Program-made: the position numbers and the translations under genes
The notes under the pieces: model-generated
What the model saw: the letters and a program-made list of their open reading frames with translations, nothing else
Databases searched by the model: none
Told to the model about the DNA's origin: nothing
NCBI RefSeq assembly: GCF_015477605.1
Contig: NZ_JADLQX010000028.1
Span: forward strand, 1 to 64,000
Direction: 5' to 3'
From: Nocardia amamiensis
Lineage (GTDB): Bacteria > Actinomycetota > Actinomycetes > Mycobacteriales > Mycobacteriaceae
Length of the DNA: 64,000 nt
In this document: one piece after another, positions 43,986 through 53,286 of the stretch
Numbering within the stretch: the first letter of the stretch is position 1
Layout of the letters: each line of letters begins with the position of its first letter

Positions 43986-44791
43986 CGACGAGATCGACCT
44001 CTGTCCAGCGGCGTTCGGTGATCGCGGTAGCGCTGGCCGCGGTAACCGTGTCGGTCGCCGCGGCTGCGTCGCTGTTCAAGGTCACCCGCGGCGGCGATGA
44101 TGAACAGTCTCCGCCGCCGATGCTGTCTTCGGCATCGGCTGTGCCGACTGTTACGAACTCACGGCAGGAGCACACCTCGCCGGAGCCATACCAGTTCGAT
44201 TACCAGCCGCTGTGGCCGTACGCCAGCGCGGCGGACGCGGCGGCTGCCCAGCGGGCTCTGCGCGAAGGGCATCAGCCGTGGCGGCTGGACGCGGGCACGG
44301 TCGCGCAGATGTTCACCAGGGATTACCTCGGCTTCGCGGGGGTCGACAAGGTCGTGGACGTCGTCACGCAAGGCGAGCACGCCCGAGTGAGTGTGGGTTT
44401 CGACCATCCAAAGGGCGCGCCGGCCACCGCCGCGGTGGTGCATCTGGTGCGGTTCGGCGTCGGTGATGATGCGCCGTGGGAGGTGGTCGGCACCGACGAC
44501 AGCACGCTCACACTGACCGCCCCGAGCTACGGGTCGGCAGTGCGATCACCGCTGCTGGCCGGCGGCCGGATCTCGGGAGTCGACGAAAGCCTGCGTGTAC
44601 AAGTCCGGCAGATCGATCGGACGCGGCCGGTCGGCGAAGCGCCCCCCATTCCGGCGGGCGGCACAGATACTCCTTGGACGGCGACCATCCCCTTCACCGC
44701 CGCCTGCCCCGGCACGCTCACTGTCGTGGTTTCAACGGGTGGCCACGTCGCGGAGGTGGAGCGTTTCGCGATCACCGGCTTGCATTGCTAG
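43982..44791 (+). CDS. membrane-anchored protein with Gmad2-like domain
   Basis: A 269-residue protein. An N-terminal transmembrane anchor (VIAVALAAVTVSVAAAASLF) and a linker are followed by a middle domain (TRDYLGFAGVDKVVDVVTQG) and a C-terminal Ig-like domain of the Gmad2 type (SPLLAGGRISGVDESLRVQV, FTAACPGTLTVVVSTGGHVA). It overlaps the DUF4389 gene, so both act at the membrane together. Substrate or partner unknown. Confidence 0.75.
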   Translation: MTTRSTSVQRRSVIAVALAAVTVSVAAAASLFKVTRGGDDEQSPPPMLSSASAVPTVTNSRQEHTSPEPYQFDYQPLWPYASAADAAAAQRALREGHQPWRLDAGTVAQMFTRDYLGFAGVDKVVDVVTQGEHARVSVGFDHPKGAPATAAVVHLVRFGVGDDAPWEVVGTDDSTLTLTAPSYGSAVRSPLLAGGRISGVDESLRVQVRQIDRTRPVGEAPPIPAGGTDTPWTATIPFTAACPGTLTVVVSTGGHVAEVERFAITGLHC

Positions 44792-45287
44792 ATCACCTGC
44801 GCATCGTGCGGGTCCCTGAGCCTCGGCGAATCCCATCGAACGGTTGTGGTCGCCCGAAGCGGCAGGCCGATCGTCGGCCAGTCGAGAGCGGATTGGTCCG
44901 GGAACCTCTTTCGGCCGCAATCCGGAGCTGCGGCGAATAAGTGTCTCGGTGACCCCGAGGGCGGTCCCGGTGAACCGGCCCTGGTCATGCGCCGAATGCC
45001 CGTCGGCGCTGCTGCGAGCACGGCAGGCGTCAGCGACACGACCTGTCGCGGACCGGACTTCGATGCCGAGGGGCACCGTCGGTGCGCTGCGCCAGCGGCG
45101 GACATCCGGAGCTGGCCGGGCGGATGCTGTTGCTCGTCGGCACCTGGCCGCAGCATGCCGTCAGTTGGACAACGCCGTATTCGCCGGGCGGTCAAGGGAC
45201 TTTGGTCACCAGTCAGGGGTCCAACTCCGGCCTGCCCCGGCGAATACGCCCGTACGCTGAGGGCATGTGTGACGGAGGTGCATCGGC
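44792..45287. other. devR upstream region
   Basis: No gene supported in the first 400 bases. The last 100 bases carry the DosR-like box and the devR ribosome binding site. Confidence 0.45.
45196..45209 (+). promoter_or_regulatory. DosR-like box upstream of devR (GGGACTTTGGTCAC)
   Basis: A close match to the core, 78 bases upstream of the devR ATG. It suggests positive autoregulation, as known for mycobacterial devR. Confidence 0.7.
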
Positions 45288-45935
45288 ATGACCAAGGTGT
45301 TCCTGGTGGACGACCACCACATCGTGCGGCGCGGCGTGGCTGACCTGATCGACGCCGAGACCGACATGGAGGTCATCGGTGAAGCGGGCAGCGTATCCCA
45401 GGCGCTGGCGCGTATTCCCGCGCTGCGACCCGACGTCGCGGTGCTGGACGTGCGGCTGCCCGACGGCAACGGCATCGAACTGTGCCGGGAGCTGCTGAAC
45501 CAGCAGCTCGGATTGCGCTGCCTGATCCTCACCTCGTTCACCGACGAGCAGGCCATGCTCGACGCGATTCTGGCCGGCGCCAGCGGCTACGTGGTGAAGG
45601 ACATCGGGACGACCGACCTCGTCGACGCTATCCGTGACGTCGGCTCGGGCAAATCACTGCTGGACAATCGGGCCGCAGCGGCCTTGATGGCGAAGTTGCG
45701 CGACGAGGCCGAGGCCAAGACGGGACCGCTGGCCGCGCTCACCGACCAGGAACGCGTTCTGCTGGGGCTGCTCGGTGAGGGGCTGACGAACCGGCAGATC
45801 GCACAGCGGATGTTCTTGGCGGAGAAGACGGTGAAGAACTACGTGTCCCGGCTGCTGACCAAGCTCGGTGTGGAACGGCGCACCCAAGCCGCGGTGCTGG
45901 CATCCAAACTGAACCCGTCCACGAACAGAGATTGA
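45288..45935 (+). CDS. devR: DosR/DevR dormancy response regulator
   Basis: A 215-residue NarL/FixJ-type regulator that follows mycobacterial DosR closely. The receiver domain has Asp8/Asp9 (FLVDDHHIVRRGV), phospho-acceptor Asp54 (AVLDVRLPDGNGIELCREL) and LILTSFTDEQAMLDAILAGA. The LuxR-type C-terminus has LTDQERVLLGLLGEGLTNRQ and AEKTVKNYVSRLLTKLGVER, with the DNA-reading Lys-Val-Lys-Asn. GGAGG precedes the ATG. Its cognate kinase is most likely the DevS homologue at 25963. It is expected to bind the 14-bp boxes found throughout the island. Confidence 0.95.
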   Translation: MTKVFLVDDHHIVRRGVADLIDAETDMEVIGEAGSVSQALARIPALRPDVAVLDVRLPDGNGIELCRELLNQQLGLRCLILTSFTDEQAMLDAILAGASGYVVKDIGTTDLVDAIRDVGSGKSLLDNRAAAALMAKLRDEAEAKTGPLAALTDQERVLLGLLGEGLTNRQIAQRMFLAEKTVKNYVSRLLTKLGVERRTQAAVLASKLNPSTNRD

Positions 45936-46094
45936 GCCCGCGACGTGCGCGTGCCGGGCGGCCCGCCCACCGATGGGTACGGTCCCGGCGATGACCTGAC
46001 ATGGGTGCTGCCTGGGCGGCCCGCACGACTGCGCTGGTCCGCGCCATGGTTGTAAGCGAAATACCATGAGACGAAGGTGCTTTGGGCCCGCTGG

Positions 46095-46112
46095 TTCGGG
46101 ACCAACGACCGG
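46095..46112 (+). promoter_or_regulatory. DosR-like box (TTCGGGACCAACGACCGG)
   Basis: Contains GGGAC with the TTC flank of the long consensus; 68 bases upstream of the Usp gene at 46181. Confidence 0.55.
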
Positions 46113-46180
46113 CGCGTGCACGAGGCCGGAATTCCTAACCTACGGATAGCCGAAATCACCGGATCCGAAGGGACCAGCTC

Positions 46181-47089
46181 ATGTCCGCCCAGCCCACTGT
46201 CAACCCCCACCAGCTGGCCTCGGCTCCTGTCGTGATCGGTGTCGATGGTTCCGAAAGCTCCGATTTGGCCGTCTACTGGGCTGCCGAGACCGCGGCGCGC
46301 CGACGCCGCACGTTGCGCATCGTGCACGGACTTGATCTCGCCGCGGCACAGGCGGTCTTCGGCATGTACGACCTGATGGTGCCCGCCGTTGCCCAGACGT
46401 TGCGGGAAGAAGGCGCCGCCCAGCTGGCGACCGCGGCCCGGTTGGCCCGCCGGATCGACCCTGAGCTGCGCGTGGAAACCGAGCTGTCGCCGTGCCATCC
46501 GGCCAGGCTGCTGATCGAGCGATCGCAGTCCGCGCATCTGATCGTGCTGGGCGCCGGGCGGGGCGGCGAAATCGCCCACATCGGGTCGACACTGCTCGCG
46601 GTGACCGCGCACGGCCACGGCGACATCGTGGTCGTCCACGACACGGGCAGTGAGCAGCGGACCCGGAGTACCGGCCCCGTCGTGGTCGGCGTCGATGGCA
46701 GCCGAGTCAGCGAGGTCGCGGTCGCCGCGGCTTTCAACGAAGCAAGCGTCCGCGACACAACGCTTGTCGCGGTACACGCCGCCACCGACTTCCATCCACA
46801 TGCCGGGGTCACCAGCCTCCTCCCGGCCCGCGAGTTCGAAAACGCGGCACAGCAGATGCTCGCCGAACAACTGGCCGGGTGGCAGGAGAAGTACCCTGAT
46901 GTACAGGTGACCCGCAAGGTGGCTGTGGCGTCGCCGCGTAATCTGCTCACCGCGTGGTCGAAGTCCGCGCAGCTGCTCGTGGTCGGCAGCCGCGGCCGCG
47001 GCGGATTCCGCGGCCTGCTGCTCGGTTCCACCAGCAATTTCCTTGTCCAGCACGCCCATTGCCCGGTCATGGTCGCCCACGAGAACTAG
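46181..47089 (+). CDS. tandem-domain universal stress protein, first ATP site degenerate
   Basis: A 302-residue Usp protein. The second domain has the full ATP motif (VVGSRGRGGFRGLLLGSTSN). In the first domain the loop is VLGAGRGGEIAHIGS, two residues short and missing the normal G-9x-GS spacing, so it may bind nucleotide poorly. The start MSAQPTVNPHQ is preceded by a weak ribosome binding site. A DosR-like box is 68 bases upstream. Confidence 0.9.
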   Translation: MSAQPTVNPHQLASAPVVIGVDGSESSDLAVYWAAETAARRRRTLRIVHGLDLAAAQAVFGMYDLMVPAVAQTLREEGAAQLATAARLARRIDPELRVETELSPCHPARLLIERSQSAHLIVLGAGRGGEIAHIGSTLLAVTAHGHGDIVVVHDTGSEQRTRSTGPVVVGVDGSRVSEVAVAAAFNEASVRDTTLVAVHAATDFHPHAGVTSLLPAREFENAAQQMLAEQLAGWQEKYPDVQVTRKVAVASPRNLLTAWSKSAQLLVVGSRGRGGFRGLLLGSTSNFLVQHAHCPVMVAHEN

Positions 47090-47095
47090 TTCTCG
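47080..47095. terminator. 16-bp palindrome CGAGAACTAGTTCTCG at the Usp stop
   Basis: A perfect dyad spanning the stop codon. It has no loop, so it would be poor as a terminator hairpin; it could be a protein-binding site or chance. Confidence 0.3.
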
Positions 47096-47196
47096 CGGGT
47101 CCTGACGTGGTGGCCCCGTGATCGCGATTTCGGTGCTGCTGTGCACGGTGATGCCCGCCCGCGTGGGCTGATCGTGGCCGGAGGGCCCCGCATTCG

Positions 47197-47210
47197 GTGA
47201 CCTTCGGCCG
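47197..47210 (+). promoter_or_regulatory. DosR-like box (GTGACCTTCGGCCG)
   Basis: GTGACCTTCGGCC differs from the box at 20320 mainly at its ends; about 75 bases upstream of the SDR gene. Confidence 0.5.
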
Positions 47211-47283
47211 TCATCTACGCCGCCGGATCGCGCCATGCTGAATCACGAAATAGACGGCCCGAGCCGGCTGAAAGGTGATCATC

Positions 47284-48036
47284 ATGACCGAACTCGAAGG
47301 AAGAAGCGCGGTTGTCACCGGCGGGGCGCGCGGTATCGGCGCCGCCGTAGTAGCCGCCTTGGCGAAGGAGCACATATCCGTTGTGATCGGCGATCTGCTC
47401 GAGCCCGAGGGCACCGCACTGGCCGATTCGCTGGGAGCCGGCGCGCTCTTCCGCCGGCTCGACGTGACCGACGAGGCCGGATGGCGCGCGGTACTCGACG
47501 ACGCCGAGGCGGAGTTCGGGCCGCTGGCGGTGTTGATCAACAACGCGGGCATAGTCGATTTCGGTGGCATCGAGTCAGAATCGCCGGCGATGTTCCGGCA
47601 TGTCGTCGACGTCAACCTCTACGGCGCCTGGCTCGGCATGCATCTGGCGGCGCCGCGGTTGCGGGCCGCGGGCGGCGGGGTGATCGTCAACATCTCCTCT
47701 ACCGCCGGACTGATCGGCTACGCGGGTGTCGGTGGCTACGTGGCGAGCAAATGGGGTCTGCGGGGTTTGACGAAGGCCGCCGCCCTGGAACTCGGACCCG
47801 CGAACGTGCGGGTGTGCTCGATACATCCGGGCCCTATCCACACCCCAATGACCGAGCAGATGGACGAATCCGTCGCCGCAGCCCAACCGCTGGCCCGATT
47901 CGGTGAACCCGAAGAGGTCGCGGCGATGGTGCGGTTCCTGGTCACCGAGGCGACCTACTCGACAGGCTCGGAATTCGTGCTCGACGGCGGCGCCACCGCC
48001 GGTCAGGTTGTCGGCCTGCCGGGCGAAACCCGATAA
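47284..48036 (+). CDS. short-chain dehydrogenase/reductase
   Basis: A 250-residue classical SDR: TGGARGIGAAV (NAD(P) binding), LINNAGIVDFGG, NISSTAGLIGY with Ser, and GYVASKWGLRGLTKAAALEL with the Tyr-Lys pair. RVCSIHPGPIHTPM and GSEFVLDGG complete the fold. It resembles 3-alpha/20-beta-hydroxysteroid dehydrogenase-type enzymes, but the substrate is not determined by sequence. Upstream DosR-like box and flanking Usp genes suggest dormancy expression. Confidence 0.9.
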   Translation: MTELEGRSAVVTGGARGIGAAVVAALAKEHISVVIGDLLEPEGTALADSLGAGALFRRLDVTDEAGWRAVLDDAEAEFGPLAVLINNAGIVDFGGIESESPAMFRHVVDVNLYGAWLGMHLAAPRLRAAGGGVIVNISSTAGLIGYAGVGGYVASKWGLRGLTKAAALELGPANVRVCSIHPGPIHTPMTEQMDESVAAAQPLARFGEPEEVAAMVRFLVTEATYSTGSEFVLDGGATAGQVVGLPGETR

Positions 48037-48177
48037 CAGGCGAGCGATGTCTCTGGGGCTGCCCACCGACTGGGTGCTCGGCTGGATTCGCAGCGCTGGC
48101 TGGAGCTCGAGTGGCGGCGGATGAGCAGGCCGATCGGCAAGGCACGGAGTGACGGATCTGGAACCGAGGAGAGCACT

Positions 48178-49077
48178 ATGACCGAGAACACGACCGCATC
48201 GGGCGGGCAGGCGGATGCGCCCATCTTGGCCGCCGCCGACGGTTCGGCCACCTCGTACCACGCGGTGGCGTGGGCCGCCGTGGACGCGGCTGTACATCGT
48301 TGCCGGCTGCACATCGTCACCTCTGTCGCGATCCCGACCGGCGTCGGTCCCGGTCCCGCGCTGACTGAGCGCGATGTGGCGTGGATGCGCACGGAAGGGG
48401 AGCGGGTGCTCACCGAGGCCGCCCGAGTGGCCCGGACGGCGGCGGCCGGCGAGGCGTTGGCCATCAGCACCGAATTGATCGTCGAGCCGGTCATTCCGTA
48501 TCTGATCGACCGCTCACGGCAGGCCAGGATGCTGGTCGTCGGCAGCCGGGGGCTCGGAGCGTTTCGCCGCGAGCTGCTCGGCTCGGTGAGCACGGCGGTC
48601 ACCCGGCACGCGCACTGCCCGGTCGCGGTCGTGCACTCGACTTCGGCGACCGACGCCTTTTCTTCGGGCAAGCCGGTCCTGGTCGGGGTCGACGGTACGG
48701 CAAACAGTGTGCCCGCCATCGAACTCGCCTACGAGGAGGCTTCGCGGCGCAAAGTCGGACTGACCGCGCTGCATGCGTGGAGCGATACCAGCAGTGTCGA
48801 CCTTCGGCTCGACTGGGATGCCGTGCGGGAGCAGGAAGACGAGTTGCTCGCGGAGCGGCTGGCCGGCTTCGGAGAACGATATCCCGACGTGCGGGTACGG
48901 CGTGTCCTGATGCGCGACAGGCCCGTTCGCTCGCTGCTCGATGAATCCGATGATGCCCAGATGCTCGTGGTGGGCAGCCACGGGCGCGGCGGGTTCACCG
49001 GCATGCTGCTCGGTTCCACCAGCGCCGCGCTGTTGCATGCGGTGGAGTGCCCGATGATCGTCGTGCGGGAGCGTTGA
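48178..49077 (+). CDS. tandem-domain universal stress protein
   Basis: A 299-residue protein with two intact ATP motifs (VVGSRGLGAFRRELLGS and VVGSHGRGGFTGMLLGS). It is closest to the Usp at 34416 in sequence (SATSYHAVAWAAVDAAVHRC, RRKVGLTALHAWSDT). GAGGAGAG precedes the ATG. I did not find a clear DosR box in the 140-base gap; it may be read from the SDR promoter. Confidence 0.9.
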   Translation: MTENTTASGGQADAPILAAADGSATSYHAVAWAAVDAAVHRCRLHIVTSVAIPTGVGPGPALTERDVAWMRTEGERVLTEAARVARTAAAGEALAISTELIVEPVIPYLIDRSRQARMLVVGSRGLGAFRRELLGSVSTAVTRHAHCPVAVVHSTSATDAFSSGKPVLVGVDGTANSVPAIELAYEEASRRKVGLTALHAWSDTSSVDLRLDWDAVREQEDELLAERLAGFGERYPDVRVRRVLMRDRPVRSLLDESDDAQMLVVGSHGRGGFTGMLLGSTSAALLHAVECPMIVVRER

Positions 49078-49205
49078 GCGCTGTCGGCGCGCCGCGACCC
49101 GGCCGGAGTGGCGTCGCGCGGGCGGCCGGTGTCGCCGATCACGGCTCCCGCACCGTGCTGCCCGTCCGACTCCGCCCCTCACGTCTCGGCGTGGGTGCTT
49201 CGGGT

Positions 49206-51512
49206 TCAGGGGGCGCGGGTTCCGGAGCCGAGCGCCTGCTCGAGCAGCACTCGCCGCTCGGCCGCGGCTATCGCACGGCGCGCGGCGGGTACGGCGTCGG
49301 GTGTCACGGATATCGATGTGATCCCCATCCGCACCAGGTGTTCGGCGAATTCAGGCCGTGTGGAGGGTGCCTGTCCGCAGAGTGACGACGTGATCCGGAG
49401 CCGGCGCGCTGTCGCGACGATCTGTCCGATGGCATCCAGTACGGCGGCATCGGATTCGTCGAAGAGTTCCGCGCAGCTCTCGGAGTCGCGATCGACGCCG
49501 AGCATCAGCTGGGTCAGGTCGTTGCTGCCGATGGAGACACCGTCGATGCCCAATCCCACATATTCGGGTAGCCAGTGCACCACCGAAGGCACCTCGGCCA
49601 TTACCCAGCGATGCAGTCCGCGCTGGGAGCCCAGCGGGCTCATGTCGACGAACTCCAGGCAGGTTTCCAGTTCCCACCGGGTGCGCACGAACGGAATCAT
49701 CAAGTGCAGGTTCGGGGTTCGCTCCCGCACGAGCGCCAGCGCGGTGAGCTCCAAATCGAACACCTCGGGTTCGCGGATGTAGCGGTAGCAGCCGCGGTAA
49801 CCGATCATCGGGTTTCGTTCGTCCGGTTCGTAGCGCGTCCCGCCGACGAGGTCGCGGAATTCGTTGCTGCGCAGGTCGGTTGCCCGGTAGACGACCGGCC
49901 GCGGCGCGAACGCGGTAGTGATCCGGTGCAGTGACTTGGTCATCCGCTCGACGAAGAAGTCTTGTTCACCGCGGGCGATCAGATCCCGGGGGTGGCGGCC
50001 GTCGAGCGCCTGCGTGATCAGTGTCTCCGCCCGCAGCAATCCGACTCCGTCCACATCGGTGGCCGCGACTCGTTCGGCCACCTCGGGCAACGCCAGGTTG
50101 ACGTAGATGCGTGTCGCCGTTGTTTCCGGAGCGGCGACCGAGGCCACCGGCCGTGGCGCGGCCTGCACCGATTCCGATCGCCCTGCGCGGATCTGGCCGG
50201 CCGAGCCGTCGACGGTGACCACCGCCCCCTCGGTGAGCGTGGTGGTCGCGGTACGCGTGCCGACCACGCAGGGGATGCCGAGTTCCCTGGCAACGATCGC
50301 GGCATGACAGGTCATTCCGCCGCTGTCGGTGACCACGGCCGCCGCGCGTGAGAGGGTGGGCAGCCAGTCGGGATTGGTCATCGCGGCGACCAGCACCTCA
50401 CCGACCCGCAATGCGGAGCCCTCTGCCGGTGCGTGCAGGATACGCACCGCGCCGCTGGCCTGGCCAGGGGCGGCCGCCAGCCCGCGCAGCAGCACCTGCG
50501 CTGCAACCGGCTCCGGCGCAGGATGTTTCGCGTCGGCCTGACCGGCGAGCGTGGTGATCGGCCGGGCCTGCACCAGCCACAGGCGCTCGTCGTCGAACGC
50601 CCACTCGATATCCTGCGGCCGACCGCCATGCAACTGCTGAACCTGCAGAGCCGTCTGCGCTACCGCCACGGCTTCGTCTTCGCTGAGCACCTCTGTGGCG
50701 GCCGCGTCGTCGGTGAGCTCCACCCGCTGATCGCCATCGGGCCCGGCCACGATGGCGAAACTCTGCTGTCCGGGCCGGACGGCGATCAGTGCGGGGCCTT
50801 TGGTGTCGAGCATGTAGGTGTCGGGTTCGGTGGCACCGGACACCACGACCTCCCCCTGGCCGCGAGCCGCCTCGATCACCACCCGGTCCCGGCGGCCGCT
50901 CGCCGGATCGGCGGTGAACGCCACGCCTGATCTCCGGGCGGCCACCATGCGCTGCACGACCACCGCGATGTCCGGCCGGTCATGCATTCCGCGGCGGGCG
51001 CGGTAGGTGAGTACTCGGGGCGTGAACAGGGACGCCCAGCAATCGACGACGGCGTCGATCAGCCGCTCGTCGCCACGGATATTGGTGCGTGTCAGGTTCA
51101 TTCCCGCAAAGGAGGCGGTCGCGCTGTCTTCGCCGACCGCGGAGGAGCGGACCGCGACCGGAACCATATCGCCCAGCCGGTGATAAGCGGCCACCGCAGC
51201 GTCGCGCACCCCTGCCGCGATCGGGGACTGGTGCACGAGCTTGCGCATATGTGCGCACAGTTCGTCCAGTCGCTGCTCGTCCGAGCGAGCGCCGCCAGAG
51301 GCGACCTTCAGTGCCTCGCTGTGCAGCGCGTCGAGTTCCGCGCCGTGCGGGCCATGGATGACCACGTCCTCATAGGAGGATTTGAGGATCACGTACCCGG
51401 GCGGCACCGGCAGGCGAGCCGCCACCAATTCACCGAGATTCGCTCCCTTACCCCCGGCCCGGTCGGAATCGGCCAAGCGCAGGTCACCGAGGTCGGCCAC
51501 GTAGTCACCCAT
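49206..51512 (-). CDS. ppsA: phosphoenolpyruvate synthase (pyruvate, water dikinase)
   Basis: A 768-residue three-domain enzyme, the normal length. The N-terminal ATP-grasp shows GGKGANLGELVAARLPVPPG, VAVRSSAVGEDSATASFAGM and IEWAFDDERLWLVQARPITT. The swivelling His domain has SGGMTCHAAIVARELGIPCV. The C-terminal PEP-binding barrel has GSNDLTQLMLGVDRDS and the catalytic Cys in SSLCGQAPS. It makes PEP from pyruvate and ATP. ATG 51512 has GGAG; an alternative lies at 51542. A good DosR-like box is 72 bases upstream. With pckA it gives the island two PEP-forming enzymes. Confidence 0.95.
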   Translation of the reverse strand: MGDYVADLGDLRLADSDRAGGKGANLGELVAARLPVPPGYVILKSSYEDVVIHGPHGAELDALHSEALKVASGGARSDEQRLDELCAHMRKLVHQSPIAAGVRDAAVAAYHRLGDMVPVAVRSSAVGEDSATASFAGMNLTRTNIRGDERLIDAVVDCWASLFTPRVLTYRARRGMHDRPDIAVVVQRMVAARRSGVAFTADPASGRRDRVVIEAARGQGEVVVSGATEPDTYMLDTKGPALIAVRPGQQSFAIVAGPDGDQRVELTDDAAATEVLSEDEAVAVAQTALQVQQLHGGRPQDIEWAFDDERLWLVQARPITTLAGQADAKHPAPEPVAAQVLLRGLAAAPGQASGAVRILHAPAEGSALRVGEVLVAAMTNPDWLPTLSRAAAVVTDSGGMTCHAAIVARELGIPCVVGTRTATTTLTEGAVVTVDGSAGQIRAGRSESVQAAPRPVASVAAPETTATRIYVNLALPEVAERVAATDVDGVGLLRAETLITQALDGRHPRDLIARGEQDFFVERMTKSLHRITTAFAPRPVVYRATDLRSNEFRDLVGGTRYEPDERNPMIGYRGCYRYIREPEVFDLELTALALVRERTPNLHLMIPFVRTRWELETCLEFVDMSPLGSQRGLHRWVMAEVPSVVHWLPEYVGLGIDGVSIGSNDLTQLMLGVDRDSESCAELFDESDAAVLDAIGQIVATARRLRITSSLCGQAPSTRPEFAEHLVRMGITSISVTPDAVPAARRAIAAAERRVLLEQALGSGTRAP

Positions 51513-51583
51513 AACGGCTCCGATCCGTCGCACATCGAACATCGCGTGCTGTCAGCCTCGCGCAGCGAGGATGGCGTCCACCA

Positions 51584-51597
51584 CGGCCGAAGGTCCC
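51584..51597 (-). promoter_or_regulatory. DosR-like box (CGGCCGAAGGTCCC)
   Basis: On the minus strand GGGACCTTCGGCCG. It is 72 bases upstream of ppsA and also 200 bases from the divergent tgs1-like gene, so it may serve both. Confidence 0.65.
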
Positions 51598-51795
51598 AAC
51601 GTTGGCCGCGTAGGGCCCCTGGCAGTGCTCGCGGTCGAGCTGGCCGACCCCACCGCACCAGCGGCGGCGCCATGTCGGCGACTTCGCGCGGAATCCGCCC
51701 GACATGTCGCCGAGCACTGCGGCAGTCTCGGCGACCGCGGTGTGACGACAGTCATGCGAAGCGATTACCTTCGCATCTCACGGTGCCGGGCCGCG

Positions 51796-53208
51796 ATGGG
51801 CACGATGGGATCCGTGGCAGTGTCAGCTCCCCAGCCGACAGAGGAATTACGGCCCCTTGATTCGGGCTTCATCGAACTGGAGGACGCCGATCGGCATATC
51901 AGTCTCGGTATCGCCGCGGTGGCGCTCCTTTCCGGTGTGCCTCCGAGCCGAGATGAGATCGCCCACGCGCTGACCAGGGGATTGCTACGCAACGCAAGGC
52001 TCCGCCAGAAGGTGCGGCGGGCACCGCTCGACCTGGCCACGCCGGTCTGGGAGAACGACCCGCATTTCGACCTTGCCCACCACATACGGTGGACCGCGCT
52101 ACCGGAGCCGGGCGATGAGCAGGCTTTGTGCGAGCTGGTCGCGACCGAGCTGGGGGAGCGGCTCGACCGCGACCACCCGCTGTGGCAGTGCATCGTCGTC
52201 GAACATCTTGCAGGCGACCGCTGGGCGCTGATCGTCAAAGCGCATCACAGCCTGGTCGACGGCGTGTCGGGGATCTCGCTGTTCGAGCATCTCTGTGATC
52301 CGGTTCCGGGTGAGGCGGAGCACCGTGCCACACCCGAGCCAGAAGGCTGGACCCCGGCACGGTTCCTCAGGTTGGCTCGCGGGGCAGTGCGGATGCCCGT
52401 CGTTGTGCCGCGGTCCGTGATCGGCGCGGTGCGCGGTCTGGCTCCGGTAGCCGTCGCCGCGATCATGCCGGCCGCGGGCTCCTCGCTCAACGGCCCGATC
52501 GGACAGCAGCGCCGCTACGTCGTCGCTCGGGCCCCGCTGTCGGATGTCCGTGAGATCTGTGCGGCATTCGGGGTCACCGTCAATGATGTCGTGCTGAGCG
52601 CTGTCGCCGCCGCCTACCGGGACCTGCTGGTCGGTCGGCAGGAGCGGCTGACCGCCGACAAGCTGCGGATTCTCGTTCCGGTTTCGATGCGGACCACGGA
52701 GGCGAAATACACTCTCGACAATCGTGTTTCGGCGATGCTGCCGTTCCTGCCGATCGACGTGGCCGATCCGGTCGAGCGGCTGAGCGCAATTCACGAGCGT
52801 ATGACGAAACACAAGTCCAGAGGTGAAGCGCGGGCGGAGAGCTCGGTGCTCGCGCTGGCAGGACGGCTGCCTTTCGCACCCGTGGCGTGGACCCTTCGGC
52901 TCGCCGCACGATTTCCCCAGCGCAGCATCAGCGCACTCGCCACGAACGTGCCCGGACCGCGCCACGAATTGAGGGTGTGCGGCCGCAAGGTCGTCGAGCT
53001 GCTGCCGGCCGTCCCGATCGCCATGCGGTTGCGAACCGCGATCGCGATCCTCAGCTACACCGACCACCTGACGTTCGGCATCACCGGCGACTACGACACC
53101 GCACCGGATATCGGCGTGATCGCCGACGGCATAAGGCAGGAGATCCAACGCCTGCAGGAGCACGCCAGGATTCGGCGCTTGCCGCGGCCGGATGTCGCCG
53201 GACAATAA
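51796..53208 (+). CDS. tgs1: wax ester synthase/diacylglycerol acyltransferase, Tgs1-like
   Basis: A 470-residue WS/DGAT enzyme. The active-site motif is KAHHSLVDGVSGISLFEH; further blocks are LDSGFIELEDADRHISLGIA, AGSSLNGPIGQQRRYVVARA, VNDVVLSAVAAAYRDLL and TNVPGPRHEL. It makes triacylglycerol or wax esters from acyl-CoA, the storage lipid of dormant cells. The start is uncertain (ATG 51796, 51805 or GTG 51820). It is divergent from ppsA, a pairing that supplies PEP-derived carbon and storage lipid under the same box. Confidence 0.9.
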   Translation: MGTMGSVAVSAPQPTEELRPLDSGFIELEDADRHISLGIAAVALLSGVPPSRDEIAHALTRGLLRNARLRQKVRRAPLDLATPVWENDPHFDLAHHIRWTALPEPGDEQALCELVATELGERLDRDHPLWQCIVVEHLAGDRWALIVKAHHSLVDGVSGISLFEHLCDPVPGEAEHRATPEPEGWTPARFLRLARGAVRMPVVVPRSVIGAVRGLAPVAVAAIMPAAGSSLNGPIGQQRRYVVARAPLSDVREICAAFGVTVNDVVLSAVAAAYRDLLVGRQERLTADKLRILVPVSMRTTEAKYTLDNRVSAMLPFLPIDVADPVERLSAIHERMTKHKSRGEARAESSVLALAGRLPFAPVAWTLRLAARFPQRSISALATNVPGPRHELRVCGRKVVELLPAVPIAMRLRTAIAILSYTDHLTFGITGDYDTAPDIGVIADGIRQEIQRLQEHARIRRLPRPDVAGQ

Positions 53209-53214
53209 GCCCTA

Positions 53215-53260
53215 CAGCCGCGTGGGGTACATCTCCGGCGTGGCTCCAGAGATCCAGCGG
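53215..53260 (+). repeat. 46-bp intergenic repeat, copy A
   Basis: 37 of 46 bases match copy B at 57847-57892, with the shared core TCCGGCGTGGCTCC. Each copy lies just after a stop codon. Both would encode a similar peptide (VG, then SGVAPEI). Confidence 0.5.
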
Positions 53261-53286
53261 CGCCCGGCTGTGGCCGTCTCCCAGAA

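Noticed and set aside
44808..44822. GGGTCCCTGAGCCTC as a further DosR-like box
   Set aside because: The second half does not fit and no gene start follows within 400 bases.
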